A stretch of DNA of 64,000 bases from contig NZ_WTYS01000001.1 in assembly GCF_009827545.1 (NCBI RefSeq), positions 1,079,772 through 1,143,771 of the forward strand, written 5' to 3'. The stretch comes from Pontixanthobacter gangjinensis. GTDB lineage: Bacteria; Pseudomonadota; Alphaproteobacteria; Sphingomonadales; Sphingomonadaceae. Shown one piece after another: positions 8,915 through 18,034 of the stretch. How positions within the stretch are numbered: the first letter of the stretch is position 1; every line of letters starts with the position of its first letter. The translations under genes were made by a program, and so were the position numbers. Below the pieces are notes generated by a model. That model saw nothing but the letters and a program-made list of their open reading frames with translations, made no database searches and was not told where the DNA came from.

Positions 8915-9643
8915 ATGATCGTATTTCCCGCAATCGATTTGAAGCAAGGCCAAGTTGTGCGTCTTGCAGAAGGCGATATGGACCGCGCGACGGTCTATGG
9001 TGATGATCCCGCCGCGCAAGCAATATTGTTTGCGGAGGCTGGCGCAGAGCATTTGCACGTGGTTGACCTCGACGGCAGTTTTGCCGGAAGCGCCCAAAAC
9101 CGCGAGGCGGTGGAGGCAATTGTCGCAGCGTTCCCCGGCTATGTGCAGCTTGGCGGGGGTATCCGAACCCGCGCTGATGTTGAAGGCTGGTTTGATGCAG
9201 GCGTGGCCCGGATTGTTATTGGTACCGCAGCGCTGAAAGATCCCGATTTCGTTAAGGAAATGGCCAAGGACTTCGTAGGCGGCATCGTTGTTGCGGTGGA
9301 TGCGCGTGACGGGATGGTTGCAACCGATGGCTGGGCCGAAGTGTCCGATGTTCGGATCGAGGATATGGCGCGGCGGTTCGAAGATGCGGGCGTTGCCAGC
9401 CTGCTGTTTACCGACATTGGCCGCGATGGGATGCTGAAGGGCTGCAATATCGACGCGACTGTGGAACTGGCGCAGCGCACCGATCTGCCGGTGATTGCCA
9501 GCGGCGGGGTCAAGGGCCTCGACGACATTCATATTCTGTCGATGCAGTCGCATATCGGGATTGAGGGCGTTATTACAGGCCGTGCGCTGTATGATGGCCG
9601 CTTGGATTTGACTGCGGCGTTGGCGATGGCTGCGCGGGCGTGA
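8915..9643 (+). CDS. hisA: phosphoribosylformimino-5-aminoimidazole carboxamide ribotide isomerase
   Basis: 242 aa (beta/alpha)8 barrel. [17 protein letters not shown] at the N-terminus carries the catalytic Asp8, and the paired phosphate sites are GGGIRT and ASGGV, with FTDIGRDGM near residue 165 containing the second catalytic Asp. It isomerises ProFAR to PRFAR. ATG with an AAAGAGAG purine stretch just upstream, 13 bases after hisH. Confidence 0.97.
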   Translation: MIVFPAIDLKQGQVVRLAEGDMDRATVYGDDPAAQAILFAEAGAEHLHVVDLDGSFAGSAQNREAVEAIVAAFPGYVQLGGGIRTRADVEGWFDAGVARIVIGTAALKDPDFVKEMAKDFVGGIVVAVDARDGMVATDGWAEVSDVRIEDMARRFEDAGVASLLFTDIGRDGMLKGCNIDATVELAQRTDLPVIASGGVKGLDDIHILSMQSHIGIEGVITGRALYDGRLDLTAALAMAARA

Positions 9644-9671
9644 TCTTCGATGCAATTATAGCACTAATGCA

Positions 9672-10433
9672 ATGACCGTCCGCATCCGCGTCATTCCCTG
9701 TCTCGATGTTGCCGATGGCCGCGTGGTCAAAGGCGTCAATTTCGTCGATCTGCGCGATGCGGGGGATCCGGTCGAGCAGGCGCAGGCCTATGATGCGGCG
9801 GGGGCGGACGAGCTGTGTTTCCTCGATATCTCCGCCACGCATGAAGGGCGCGGCACCTTGCTTGATGTCGTGAAACGCACTGCCGAGGTTTGCTTCATGC
9901 CGCTGACTGTTGGCGGCGGGGTTGCTTCGGTCGAGGATGCGCGCGCGCTACTGCTGGCGGGGGCGGACAAGGTCGCAATCAACAGTGCGGCGGTAAAGCG
10001 GCCCGAAGTGGTGTCCGAAATCGCTGCACGGTTTGGCAATCAATGCGTGGTTGCTTCCGTCGATGCGCGCAAAACGGGCGACGGCACATGGGAAATCTTC
10101 ACCCACGGCGGCCGCAAGCCGACCGGCATCGACGCATTGGAGCACGCAAAGAACCTTGCTGCATTAGGCGCAGGCGAATTGCTGGTGACATCAATGGATG
10201 GGGACGGGACCAAGGCCGGCTACGACCTTGAATTGACCCGGGCCATAGCCGATTCGGTGAGCATTCCGGTGATCGCCAGCGGCGGTGTCGGCACGCTCGA
10301 TCATCTGGTGGAAGGCGTGACCGAGGGACATGCTAGTGCGGTACTTGCCGCATCAATCTTCCATTTCGGCGAGCATACTATTGCCGAAGCTCACGCCGCG
10401 CTGAGGAGCGCCGGATTACCCGCAAGGGCCTGA
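9672..10433 (+). CDS. hisF: imidazole glycerol phosphate synthase, cyclase subunit
   Basis: 253 aa barrel paralogue of HisA, partner of His[20 protein letters not shown] contains the catalytic Asp11 and [13 protein letters not shown] the second catalytic Asp. Phosphate sites are GGGVAS and [10 protein letters not shown]. It converts PRFAR and ammonia to imidazole glycerol phosphate and AICAR. Full normal length. Confidence 0.97.
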   Translation: MTVRIRVIPCLDVADGRVVKGVNFVDLRDAGDPVEQAQAYDAAGADELCFLDISATHEGRGTLLDVVKRTAEVCFMPLTVGGGVASVEDARALLLAGADKVAINSAAVKRPEVVSEIAARFGNQCVVASVDARKTGDGTWEIFTHGGRKPTGIDALEHAKNLAALGAGELLVTSMDGDGTKAGYDLELTRAIADSVSIPVIASGGVGTLDHLVEGVTEGHASAVLAASIFHFGEHTIAEAHAALRSAGLPARA

Positions 10434-10539
10434 GAAAGAATTGCAATCACCTCAAATGTAAATGGATGTCTCCGGTTTCATTGTGGGACGGCTAGTTTGT
10501 TGCAGTTGCGAAAAGGGTTAATCCGGCCAGAAAGGGGGA

Positions 10540-10737
10540 ATGAGGAATTTCACCCCTGCCATCATACCCGCCGCCATCGTTGCTAGCGCGCTGACCATGG
10601 TCTCTGCCCCCGCCGCGGCGTGGAGCGGAACGCAAATTCCCGAACCCAGCAATCTTGCCTTGTTCGGCCTCGGATTGGCCGGATTTATTGTTGGCCGTCA
10701 GATCGCCAAAAACAAGCGCAGTTCAGGCGAAGATTGA
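10540..10737 (+). CDS. PEP-CTERM mini-protein
   Basis: 65 aa, made almost entirely of two sorting signals. Residues 1-27 look like a Sec signal peptide (hydrophobic run, SAPAAAW cleavage region). After about eight residues comes IPEPSNLALFGLGLAGFIVG followed by RQIAKNKR, which is a PEP-CTERM signal: Pro-Glu-Pro, transmembrane helix, basic cluster. Family knowledge: PEP-CTERM proteins are processed by exosortase; none is seen in this window. AAAGGGGG lies nearly against the ATG, unusually close. It sits between hisF and hisE on the same strand after a 106-base gap. The mature product would be tiny; its role is unknown. Confidence 0.75.
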   Translation: MRNFTPAIIPAAIVASALTMVSAPAAAWSGTQIPEPSNLALFGLGLAGFIVGRQIAKNKRSSGED

Positions 10738-10768
10738 CCGCATTCGCATCGCGCTTCATGGAAGCGGG

Positions 10769-11110
10769 ATGGACACGCTAACCCGTCTCGAACAAACTAT
10801 CGCCCAGCGGCGCAATGCCGACCCCGCATCCAGCTATGTTGCGCAATTGCATTCGCGAGGACTGCCCGTCATCGCGCGCAAATTGGGCGAAGAGGCGGTC
10901 GAAGCGATCGTTGCTGCGCTTTCCGAAGACCGGAGTGAAATGGTCGGCGAGGCGGCTGATGTGATGTTTCACCTGATGGTGCTTCTGTCGGCCAAAGACA
11001 TCCCGCTGCGAGAGGTGATGGCCGAACTGGACCGGCGCGAGGGCATTTCGGGGATCGATGAAAAGGCCAGTCGGACAGCGGGCCGAGCCCTACAGCAGGA
11101 GCAGCCATAA
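10769..11110 (+). CDS. hisE: phosphoribosyl-ATP diphosphatase
   Basis: 113 aa MazG-like all-alpha pyrophosphatase of the second histidine-pathway step. Metal-binding acidic pairs are in [13 protein letters not shown] and EAADVMFHLMVLL. The ATG at 10769 gives MDTLTRLEQTIAQR, the usual beginning; the frame extends upstream through the PEP-CTERM gene without support. Its TAA stop overlaps the ATG of the HIT gene (TAATG). Confidence 0.95.
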   Translation: MDTLTRLEQTIAQRRNADPASSYVAQLHSRGLPVIARKLGEEAVEAIVAALSEDRSEMVGEAADVMFHLMVLLSAKDIPLREVMAELDRREGISGIDEKASRTAGRALQQEQP

Positions 11111-11487
11111 TGGCGATTGATGCGACCCAGCCTTATGATGACCAGAATGTCTTCGCCAAGATTTTGCGCAGGGAAATTCCTTCGACCAAATTGTATGAAG
11201 ACGAATGGGCCTATGCTTTCCCTGACATCAACCCGCAGGCTACCTTGCACGTGCTGGTGATTCCCAAAGGACCCTATGTCAGCTGGGATGATTTTTCGGC
11301 TAAGGCTTCGGATCAGGAAATTGCCGGTTTCATCCGCGCCGTCGGTAACGTTGCGCGGATGCATGATCTGGTTGAGCCGGGTTACCGCTTGCTCGCCAAT
11401 GTCGGGCCGCATGGCGGACAAGAGGTGCCGCATCTGCATGTCCATTTGTTTGGCCAGCAATTTTTGGGGCCGATGATCGCCCGATGA
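11110..11487 (+). CDS. HIT family nucleotide-binding protein
   Basis: 125 aa member of the HINT branch of the histidine triad superfamily. The triad HLHVHLFG is at residues ~111-118, and the fold shows in VFAKILRREIPSTKLYEDE and HVLVIPKGPYVSWDD. Relatives hydrolyse AMP-amino or AMP-lysyl compounds. Its start overlaps the hisE stop by one base, so the two are translationally coupled; this hisE-HIT neighbourhood is common in alphaproteobacteria. Confidence 0.93.
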   Translation: MAIDATQPYDDQNVFAKILRREIPSTKLYEDEWAYAFPDINPQATLHVLVIPKGPYVSWDDFSAKASDQEIAGFIRAVGNVARMHDLVEPGYRLLANVGPHGGQEVPHLHVHLFGQQFLGPMIAR

Positions 11488-11579
11488 TCGTGAAATAGGC
11501 ACCGTTCGGCGAACGGATTGCATATGATGCAACAAACGCTTGCCCCCCGATTCGGCGGCGCGTAAATGCGTTGGCAACG

Positions 11580-12062
11580 ATGACCATAACGCCAAACCCG
11601 CCCGGTGGAATTTTCGACGGCCCGCTGCATCTTTATGCGGTCAGGGTTTATTACGAAGATACCGATTTGTCGGGCATCGTTTATCATGCCAATTATCTGC
11701 GTTGGTTCGAACGGGCCCGGTCCGATGTGCTGCGCATGTTGGAAATTGACCAGCGCGCGGCGATTGAAGCCGGTGAGGGTGCTTATGCAGTCGCCGATCT
11801 CCAGCTAAAATATGTGAAACCAGCGAAGCTCGACGATGATGTGATTATTCACACGCTGTGCACCAAGCTGAAAGCGGCAAGCGTGATTATGCATCAGCGC
11901 GCGTTTAGGATGCTTGGTGAAGAGTTAGGCGGCGGTTCACAATTGCTGTGCGAAGCTACTTTCCGCGTCGGCTTTGTTGCTCCCGATGGCCGCCCGCGCA
12001 GGCAGCCACAGGCATGGCGCGATGCCTTTGCCCCGATTATTGCCGAAGAAGGTTCCGAATGA
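11580..12062 (+). CDS. ybgC: YbgC-type acyl-CoA thioesterase of the Tol-Pal operon
   Basis: 160 aa hot-dog fold. The catalytic segment VYYEDTDLSGIVYHANYLRWFERARSD is near residues 24-50. It hydrolyses acyl-CoA/ACP thioesters and is typically the first tol gene. ATG at 11580 preferred over a TTG three codons earlier. Its stop overlaps tolQ by four bases (ATGA). Confidence 0.94.
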   Translation: MTITPNPPGGIFDGPLHLYAVRVYYEDTDLSGIVYHANYLRWFERARSDVLRMLEIDQRAAIEAGEGAYAVADLQLKYVKPAKLDDDVIIHTLCTKLKAASVIMHQRAFRMLGEELGGGSQLLCEATFRVGFVAPDGRPRRQPQAWRDAFAPIIAEEGSE

Positions 12063-12778
12063 CCAATCTGCCTGTCCTGTCTTTAGTAACCGCAGCCCCC
12101 GAAGCGAACGGGCGGCTCGATCCGCTGCAATTGTTCCTTGATGCCGATATCGTGGTGCAAGCCGTGATGGCAGGATTGTTGATCGCCAGCGTGGTCGTAT
12201 GGATGATCATTATCAGCTTTAGCCTAAGGATGGCTGGTGTGCGCAAACGTTGCTCCGATTTTGAGGGCGATTTTTGGAAAGCAGATGATTTCGACGCATT
12301 GGTGAAGGAGCGCTCAAAGAAAAACATCCCGTCGGCCAGAATTGCCGCCGCCGGAATGGGCGAATGGCGGCGTTCGGTTAATGGAAAAGGTGGCCCGACG
12401 GACCGGGACGGTACGCGCCAGCGGCTTGCCAGCGCAATGGAAAGCCAGGTTGCGCAAGAAGCCGACATGCTGGCCGACCGGCTCAATTTCCTCGCCACTG
12501 TCGGCTCGGTGGCTCCGTTCGTGGGGCTGTTCGGCACGGTCTGGGGCATCATGAACAGCTTCTTCCAGATCGGGGTGCAGGAAAACAGTTCGCTCGCAGT
12601 GGTTGCGCCGGGTATTTCGGAAGCTCTGTTTGCGACTGCGATCGGCCTCTTCGCAGCCATTCCGGCGGTGATCGCCTACAACCGCTTCAGCCACAGCGTG
12701 AATTCGCTCGAATCGCGGATGCAGCGATTTGCCGACCGGTTCCACGCCAGCCTCAGCCGAGAGCTGGAGCGTCTGTAA
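12059..12778 (+). CDS. tolQ: Tol-Pal system inner-membrane proton channel subunit
   Basis: 239 aa, MotA/TolQ/ExbB family. Three membrane segments: residues ~34-54, and two late helices in LNFLATVGSVAPFVGLFGTVWGIM and GISEALFATAIGLFAAIPAVIAYN, which carry the proton-path Thr residues. With TolR it uses the proton gradient to energise TolA. The start lies inside the ybgC stop; the stop is followed directly by tolR. Confidence 0.96.
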   Translation: MTNLPVLSLVTAAPEANGRLDPLQLFLDADIVVQAVMAGLLIASVVVWMIIISFSLRMAGVRKRCSDFEGDFWKADDFDALVKERSKKNIPSARIAAAGMGEWRRSVNGKGGPTDRDGTRQRLASAMESQVAQEADMLADRLNFLATVGSVAPFVGLFGTVWGIMNSFFQIGVQENSSLAVVAPGISEALFATAIGLFAAIPAVIAYNRFSHSVNSLESRMQRFADRFHASLSRELERL

Positions 12779-13270
12779 ATGGCGATGGGCATGGCATCTT
12801 CATCCCGCCGGGGCGGACGCCGCAGCAAGCGCACCCCAATGGCGGAAATCAATGTCACACCGTTTGTCGATGTGATGCTGGTGCTGCTAATCATCTTCAT
12901 GGTTACCGCGCCGCTGCTTAATTCCGGTGTGCCGGTTGAATTGCCCGATAGCCGGGCTTCTGCTTTGCCTCAGGAACAGGACCCGATTACGATCAGCATC
13001 GGCGCGACCGGAATAATCTATCTCGATGACGAACCGCTTGCCAATGGCGAGCTGCCCGGACGCCTCTCCAATATCCGTCCCAACGCGGATGGCGAGTTGC
13101 CAGCAATCACGCTGCGCGGCGACCGTGCGCTTGATTATGGACGCGTGATGGCGGTGATGGGCGAGCTTAACCGCTCCGGTTTCAACCGCATCGCACTGGT
13201 CACCAATGGCGTTGCCGCGCCCCCGCAAATGGATGGTGCAGTCAGTGGCGGTTCAGATAGCGAGCAATAG
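12779..13270 (+). CDS. tolR: Tol-Pal system protein TolR
   Basis: 163 aa ExbD/TolR family. One N-terminal membrane helix, INVTPFVDVMLVLLIIFMVTAP, contains the essential Asp near residue 29. The periplasmic domain follows (EQDPITISIGATGIIYLDDEPL) and the usual GDRALDYGRVMAVMGELNRSGF. It starts immediately after the tolQ stop; in-frame ATG codons at residues 1, 3 and 5 leave the exact start open. Confidence 0.95.
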   Translation: MAMGMASSSRRGGRRSKRTPMAEINVTPFVDVMLVLLIIFMVTAPLLNSGVPVELPDSRASALPQEQDPITISIGATGIIYLDDEPLANGELPGRLSNIRPNADGELPAITLRGDRALDYGRVMAVMGELNRSGFNRIALVTNGVAAPPQMDGAVSGGSDSEQ

Positions 13271-13282
13271 CTGTTTTACATT

Positions 13283-14122
13283 ATGCAACAAACGCGGTTC
13301 AGAGATGAGGAGATTATCGGCTTTGCGGTCGCACTGTTCCTGCATCTGGGGTTGCTTGGTGTGTTGCTGCTTAAGCCTGAACCGATTGTAGTTGAACCGA
13401 TTCAGACTGTAACGGTCAGTCTCGCCGAGGATGTCGGATTGGAAGCGACCGCGCCCGAGATAATTCCAGAGAGCCGAATGGCGATGTCTCCGGTGCTATC
13501 AGAGCTTCCTATGCCTCCGGTCGCGCAGCCGGAAGTCACGTCGGAGCCGGTGCGGACTCTCGCGCCAACCCCGCCAGTTTCCACCCCGAAGCAGGCCACT
13601 CGCCCGACGCAGCCCGAGCGCACTTCGCGCACGCCAAGCCGCCAACCAAAGCCCGACACATCGAGCAGGCGGCGGCCCGATAAGCCTGCAAGCCAGGCTG
13701 CCGCGCAGCCAAAACAAGGCGGCGCGTCGCGGCGTTTTGACGAGGCATTCGCCGGAGCAGGATCAAGCACCACTACAAGTGAGACGCGTGCTCCAGCCGC
13801 CGTTATCGGGGCGAGCGAGCGCGCTTCAATCGGTCAGGCACTGGCTCGCCAATTGAAGCCACATTGGGCAGCGCCACAGGGTGTCGATATTGACAAGCTG
13901 GTGACCATAATCGCGTTTGAGTTGAATGAAAACGGGTCGCTTCGGGGCTCGCCTCGCCTTGTGCGTCAGACAGGCGTAAACGATTCAAACCGTGCGCAGG
14001 CAGAGCGGCATGTTGAGCAAGCTATGCGAGCCATTAGATTAGCGGCACCATTCAAGCTTCCACCTGAATATTATTCAGCATGGAAGAAGATCGATGGTGC
14101 CAGATTCGACAGGAATTTATGA
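13283..14122 (+). CDS. tolA: Tol-Pal system protein TolA
   Basis: 279 aa. A single membrane anchor (FAVALFLHLGLLGVLLL, residues ~13-29) is followed by a long Pro/Thr/Arg-rich periplasmic linker (~75-150) and a TonB/TolA-like C-terminal domain (GQALARQLKPHWAAPQGV, ending FKLPPEYYSAWKK). It spans the periplasm between TolQR and Pal/TolB. Identification rests on fold pattern plus its place between tolR and tolB, since TolA sequences diverge fast. Its stop overlaps the tolB start (ATGA). Confidence 0.9.
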   Translation: MQQTRFRDEEIIGFAVALFLHLGLLGVLLLKPEPIVVEPIQTVTVSLAEDVGLEATAPEIIPESRMAMSPVLSELPMPPVAQPEVTSEPVRTLAPTPPVSTPKQATRPTQPERTSRTPSRQPKPDTSSRRRPDKPASQAAAQPKQGGASRRFDEAFAGAGSSTTTSETRAPAAVIGASERASIGQALARQLKPHWAAPQGVDIDKLVTIIAFELNENGSLRGSPRLVRQTGVNDSNRAQAERHVEQAMRAIRLAAPFKLPPEYYSAWKKIDGARFDRNL

Positions 14123-15501
14123 TGATCATGCGATATTTTTCGGTTGCGCTTCTGCTATTGTCTGCTCCTGTCATGGCACAGGATTTGGGCGAACGGGTGC
14201 CCGAAGTTGCGCAGGTGGAAACTGTCGAGGAGGAGGGGCTTTCCTTCACCGTCACCGATGATCGAGACTGGGAAGACCTTGGCATCGCCATTGCCAGCTT
14301 CGCCACAGACCGTGATGTGCCAACGCCGGCAAGCAGCGACGGAACCGGCGCATTGGGCAGAGAACTGGCGCGCGTGGTATTCAACGATTTGCGCAATAAT
14401 GGCCTGTTCAAACCAACCGGACCCGACGACTTGCCGCGCCCCACATATGCCCAGATTACCGCCCCGGCATGGGCGGTTTGGGGCAATCGCAGCGCTGAAA
14501 TGCTCGTTCACGGCTATGTCCGGGCTCGTCCCGATGGCCGGTTGACGGTCGGGTGCTACCTTTATGATGTTTCGTTGCAGGATGAATTGGCGCGCGCAGG
14601 TTGGGTTGTCCCGCCAAGCGATTGGCGCCGTGCCGCGCATAAATGCGCTGACCTCGTTTATTCCCGACTGTCGGGCGAACAACCGTTTCTTGATAGCAGG
14701 ATCGCCTATATCGCGGAAACCGGCCCCAAGGATAATCGGGTCAAACGCCTCGCGATTATGGACAGCGACGGGGCCAATCACCGCTTCATCACCACGGGCC
14801 GATCCACCGCACTGACGCCGCGCTATTCGCCCGATTATCGTAAGCTGCTCTATTTGAGCTATACTGACGGCAATCCGCGTATCTACGTCTATGACATCGG
14901 CACTGGCCGTCAGACGCTGATCACGGAAAGTACCAATCCAACCTTCGCGCCGCGCTGGTCACCTGACGGTAAATGGGTTCTCTATTCCATGGCTGTTTCG
15001 GGCAACACCGATATCTATCGCATATCCGCAAATGGCGGTCCAAGCGTGCGGCTGACGAACACTCCGGGCATCGATATTGGCGGTTCTTACTCGCCAGATG
15101 GCAGCAAGATCGTGTTCGAAAGCGACCGTTCGGGTAGTCAGCAGATATATGTGATGGACGCCACTGGCGACAATCAGAAACGCTTGAGCTTCTTCGGCGG
15201 ACGCGCCGCGACGCCAGAATGGAGCCCGCGCGGGGACCAGATTGCGTTTACTCACATCGGCGGCAATTTTCGGATTGCAGTGGTCAGCCCGAGCGGCGGC
15301 AGCCTGCGGTATTTGACAGATAGTTGGCAGGATGAGGCCCCTACATGGGCACCCAACGGCCGTATTATTCAGTTCTTCCGCACGGCCCGCAATTCTGGCG
15401 AGGCCTCAATCTGGCAAGTCGATCTGACTGGCCGAAATGAAAGGAAGCTTCCGACGCCGGTAGACGCGTCTGACCCGGCTTGGGGCCCGATTTTGCCTTA
15501 A
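14119..15501 (+). CDS. tolB: Tol-Pal system periplasmic beta-propeller TolB
   Basis: 460 aa. Signal peptide in the first ~25 residues (VALLLLSAPVMAQD), an N-terminal alpha/beta domain, then propeller blades with repeated WSPDG-type motifs (SPDYRKLLYLSY, WSPDGKWVLYS, YSPDGSKIVFESDRSG, WSPRGDQIAFT, WAPNGRIIQFF). It binds Pal in the periplasm. ATG at 14119 chosen because it overlaps the tolA stop and AGGAA lies upstream; ATG codons at 14122 and 14128 are alternatives. Confidence 0.96.
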   Translation: MMIMRYFSVALLLLSAPVMAQDLGERVPEVAQVETVEEEGLSFTVTDDRDWEDLGIAIASFATDRDVPTPASSDGTGALGRELARVVFNDLRNNGLFKPTGPDDLPRPTYAQITAPAWAVWGNRSAEMLVHGYVRARPDGRLTVGCYLYDVSLQDELARAGWVVPPSDWRRAAHKCADLVYSRLSGEQPFLDSRIAYIAETGPKDNRVKRLAIMDSDGANHRFITTGRSTALTPRYSPDYRKLLYLSYTDGNPRIYVYDIGTGRQTLITESTNPTFAPRWSPDGKWVLYSMAVSGNTDIYRISANGGPSVRLTNTPGIDIGGSYSPDGSKIVFESDRSGSQQIYVMDATGDNQKRLSFFGGRAATPEWSPRGDQIAFTHIGGNFRIAVVSPSGGSLRYLTDSWQDEAPTWAPNGRIIQFFRTARNSGEASIWQVDLTGRNERKLPTPVDASDPAWGPILP

Positions 15502-15574
15502 GGCCGTACGATAGACTATGTTGGTTCGTTAATTACCCCCTGATTAGGGGCCCCTCTGTGTTAGGAGACGCAAT

Positions 15575-16099
15575 ATGAATACCCGTTTCGCGACTATCGC
15601 AATTATCACTGCGGGCACTTTGGCGCTCGCTGGCTGCAAAACCAAAGCACCGGATATTCTGCCTCCGACCTCGACCGGACCGGTGCAAACCGCGCAAACA
15701 GATACGACCCCGGTTGCGACCGGACCGAGCTTTGGCTCGCAGGAGCATTTTGTCGATGCGGTCAACGGCCAGAACGTTATCTATTTCGATACAGACCGGT
15801 TCAATATCGACACTGCAGACGCAGCCGCATTGCAGTCACAGGCGCAATATTTGATGCGGTATACCAACATCACAGTAACAATCGAAGGTCACGCGGATGA
15901 GCGCGGTACCCGCGATTACAATTTGGCCCTGGGCGAACGCCGCGCCAATTCGGCCAAGAACTACCTTACCAGCTTAGGCGTTCCGGCAAGCCGGATCAGC
16001 ACTGTCAGCTATGGTAAGGAACGCCCGGTAGCTGTGGGATCCAACGAACAGGCTTGGGCGCAAAACCGCAGAGCTGTTACGGTTGTGATCGGTCGGTAA
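15575..16099 (+). CDS. pal: peptidoglycan-associated lipoprotein Pal
   Basis: 174 aa. Lipobox LALAGC with lipidated Cys21, a short Thr/Pro linker, then an OmpA-like domain: VIYFDTDRFNIDTADAAAL, IEGHADERGTRDYNLALGERRA and a C-terminal RRAVTVVIGR. It links the outer membrane to peptidoglycan. TAGGAG lies 8 bases upstream of the ATG. A 73-base gap after tolB holds a small CCCC/GGGG hairpin that may tune expression. Confidence 0.97.
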   Translation: MNTRFATIAIITAGTLALAGCKTKAPDILPPTSTGPVQTAQTDTTPVATGPSFGSQEHFVDAVNGQNVIYFDTDRFNIDTADAAALQSQAQYLMRYTNITVTIEGHADERGTRDYNLALGERRANSAKNYLTSLGVPASRISTVSYGKERPVAVGSNEQAWAQNRRAVTVVIGR

Positions 16100-16120
16100 T
16101 TCGGCCTAATATCGATTTGA

Positions 16121-16160
16121 ATTTCGGGGCGGTTGCGCGAGAGCGGAGCCGCCCTGAATT
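16121..16160 (+). terminator. probable terminator after pal
   Basis: An imperfect inverted repeat pairs AATT and GGGCGG on the left with CCGCCC and AATT on the right, loop ~15 bases, followed by TTATTCTT. It lies 22 bases after the pal stop. There is no clean U run, so it may be only a partial terminator. Confidence 0.5.
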
Positions 16161-16171
16161 TATTCTTCCCG

Positions 16172-16321
16172 TTATTTCGTCAGAAATGTCGCGCCGAAAA
16201 CTTGCGTTTCGCCAGCTACAGACGAGCCTGTTGGCAGATGATCGGCGAGCGACATCGTCACAGCAAACAGCGCCATAGTCAGCGCGCAAACTGTTGCGGA
16301 AAAGGAAACTTGCTTGCTCAT
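16172..16321 (-). CDS. possible small exported or membrane protein
   Basis: 49 aa reading frame read from the sequence: MSKQVSFSATVCALTMAL at the start, then a hydrophobic stretch ending MSLADHLPTG, and a hydrophilic tail with FGATFLTK. The basic N-terminus plus ~18-residue hydrophobic core resembles a signal peptide. A weak GAGCGG site lies ~8 bases before the ATG. It converges on pal and takes up most of the 400 bases between pal and the J-domain gene; the rest (16322-16506) shows nothing I can name. Function unknown; it could be chance. Confidence 0.4.
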   Translation of the reverse strand: MSKQVSFSATVCALTMALFAVTMSLADHLPTGSSVAGETQVFGATFLTK

Positions 16322-16506
16322 GATGATATCCGCTCGGGTTCAATTCAGCAGCGCCCTAGCGCTGATATGTGAAGGATCTATTGCAATGCAACATTTCACA
16401 CTGCAACTTTGTTCCCGAGCTTTCCATTTAGCGCAATAATCTCTAGATAGATCGCTATGCCAATCAGACAAACGACTTTCTGCCAAGCCCAGTGGCGTCT
16501 TTTCCC

Positions 16507-17043
16507 GTGAGTGGGCGAGGCCGGTCAAGCGATTGGGGGTTTCCCCGCTGGCGCAGCTATGGCAGCGATCAATCTGCGGTCGCGCAAAAGGAATGCGACC
16601 GGCATGGGTGCAGCGAGGCTGGCCTGTGCCCCGCTCCCAAATCACCCAACAACCCTGACCGTTGGCATTTCTGTCAGAAGCACGCTGCGGAATATAACAG
16701 GGGCTGGGACTATTTCGAAGGTCTGGACAAGGAAGAGGCTGCCGAACGCAAGCGCACTGAACAGCGCGATGCCGATGCTTATACCGAAGCTTCGCATTAT
16801 GGCTGGGCAGGCGGAACGGGCGATGGCAACCGTACCGCAGATGAAATGCTGGCGCTGGAGGCGCTTGGTCTGGAAGCCGATGCCGAGTTCGAAGCGATAA
16901 AGCGCTCATTTCGTATCAAGGCCAAGGCCATCCATCCCGACGTCAAACCGAATGACGAGGAAGCAGCCAAAGAATTTCAGAAAATCCAGGTTGCTTACGA
17001 AGTTTTGAAACAAGCCGAAGACCGACGCGAGTGGAAGGGCTGA
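16507..17043 (+). CDS. J-domain protein with N-terminal zinc-ribbon-like region
   Basis: 178 aa. The C-terminal J domain (from ALEALGLEADAEFEAIKRSF) contains the invariant HPD in KAIHPDVKPND near residue 145, so it should stimulate a DnaK-type chaperone. The N-terminal part has spaced Cys/His (CDRHGCSEAGLC and FCQKHAAEYN) that may bind metal. SGRGRSSDWGFPRWRSYG at the start supports the GTG at 16507; a GTG at 16492 would add five residues. The partner is unknown. Confidence 0.88.
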   Translation: MSGRGRSSDWGFPRWRSYGSDQSAVAQKECDRHGCSEAGLCPAPKSPNNPDRWHFCQKHAAEYNRGWDYFEGLDKEEAAERKRTEQRDADAYTEASHYGWAGGTGDGNRTADEMLALEALGLEADAEFEAIKRSFRIKAKAIHPDVKPNDEEAAKEFQKIQVAYEVLKQAEDRREWKG

Positions 17044-17098
17044 GTGATTGTCTGAACGGCAGTCGGGCGGCGCACCAACCAATATTACTGACGGTGCA

Positions 17099-18034
17099 AT
17101 GTGCCTTCAGACAATCGTCGATGACATTGCGGCAGAAATGGCGCTGGTTACCGAGCGTGGACGCGTTGCCGATTATATTCCCGACCTTGCTTGCGTATCG
17201 CCGTCAAAATTCGGCATCGCGATCGCGCTTGCGGATGGTTCCTGCTTTACTGCGGGTGACGCTGACGAAGCGTTCTCCATCCAGAGCATCACCAAGGTTT
17301 TCAGCCTGACGATGGCGCTCGGGCTGGTTGGTGACGGTTTGTGGCAGCGGGTCGGGCGGGAGCCGTCGGGCACGGCATTCAATTCGATTGTGCAGCTTGA
17401 AACCGAATCAGGCATCCCGCGCAATCCGTTCATCAACGCAGGTGCGATCGTCCTCGCAGATATTCTACTCGCCAATTATGAGCCGGCAGAGGTGCTCGGC
17501 GAGTTCGTCCGGTTCGTCCGCGAGCTGGCCGGTGATGATACTATTGTAATCGACCATCAAGTGGCAAAAGGGGAGGCGGCAACCGGTTTCCGCAATATGG
17601 CGCTGGCCAATTATATGCGGTCATTCGGTAATATTCATCACGAAGTCGATAAGGTCCTAGGTGTTTATTTCCACCACTGTGCGTTGGCGATGAGCTGCCG
17701 CCAGTTGGCGCTTGCAAGCCGCTATTTGGCGTGTGGTGGACGCAACCCTGATACCGGCTATGCCATGGTGCCGGCCAGGCGCGCCAAACGGATATTGTCG
17801 CTGATGCTGTCCTGCGGCCATTATGATGGTTCGGGCGAATTCGCGTTCAGAGTCGGTTTGCCGGGCAAGTCGGGTGTGGGTGGCGGTATCCTTGCGGCTG
17901 TGCCTGGTATCGCATCGATTGCTGTCTGGTCACCGGGATTGAACGAGCGCGGCAATTCGCAGATCGGCTCCTTTGCGCTGGAGCGGCTGGTGGAGAAAAC
18001 TGGCTGGTCGGTGTTTGAAGAGCGTAACCACTAA
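17099..18034 (+). CDS. glsA: glutaminase
   Basis: 311 aa, serine-dependent beta-lactamase-like glutaminase that converts glutamine to glutamate and ammonia. The catalytic S-x-x-K is in [16 protein letters not shown] near residue 62. Other family motifs are [22 protein letters not shown] and [15 protein letters not shown] at 17099 gives the usual [14 protein letters not shown] beginning; an upstream TTG at 17048 overlaps the J-domain region and is less likely. Its stop codon abuts the stop of the convergent ATP-grasp gene with no space. Confidence 0.95.
   Translation: MCLQTIVDDIAAEMALVTERGRVADYIPDLACVSPSKFGIAIALADGSCFTAGDADEAFSIQSITKVFSLTMALGLVGDGLWQRVGREPSGTAFNSIVQLETESGIPRNPFINAGAIVLADILLANYEPAEVLGEFVRFVRELAGDDTIVIDHQVAKGEAATGFRNMALANYMRSFGNIHHEVDKVLGVYFHHCALAMSCRQLALASRYLACGGRNPDTGYAMVPARRAKRILSLMLSCGHYDGSGEFAFRVGLPGKSGVGGGILAAVPGIASIAVWSPGLNERGNSQIGSFALERLVEKTGWSVFEERNH

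Noticed and set aside
8633-9655. 340-residue minus-strand open frame over hisH-hisA
   Set aside because: It lies opposite two clearly identified enzymes, has no family features and no ribosome site; a GC-rich shadow frame.
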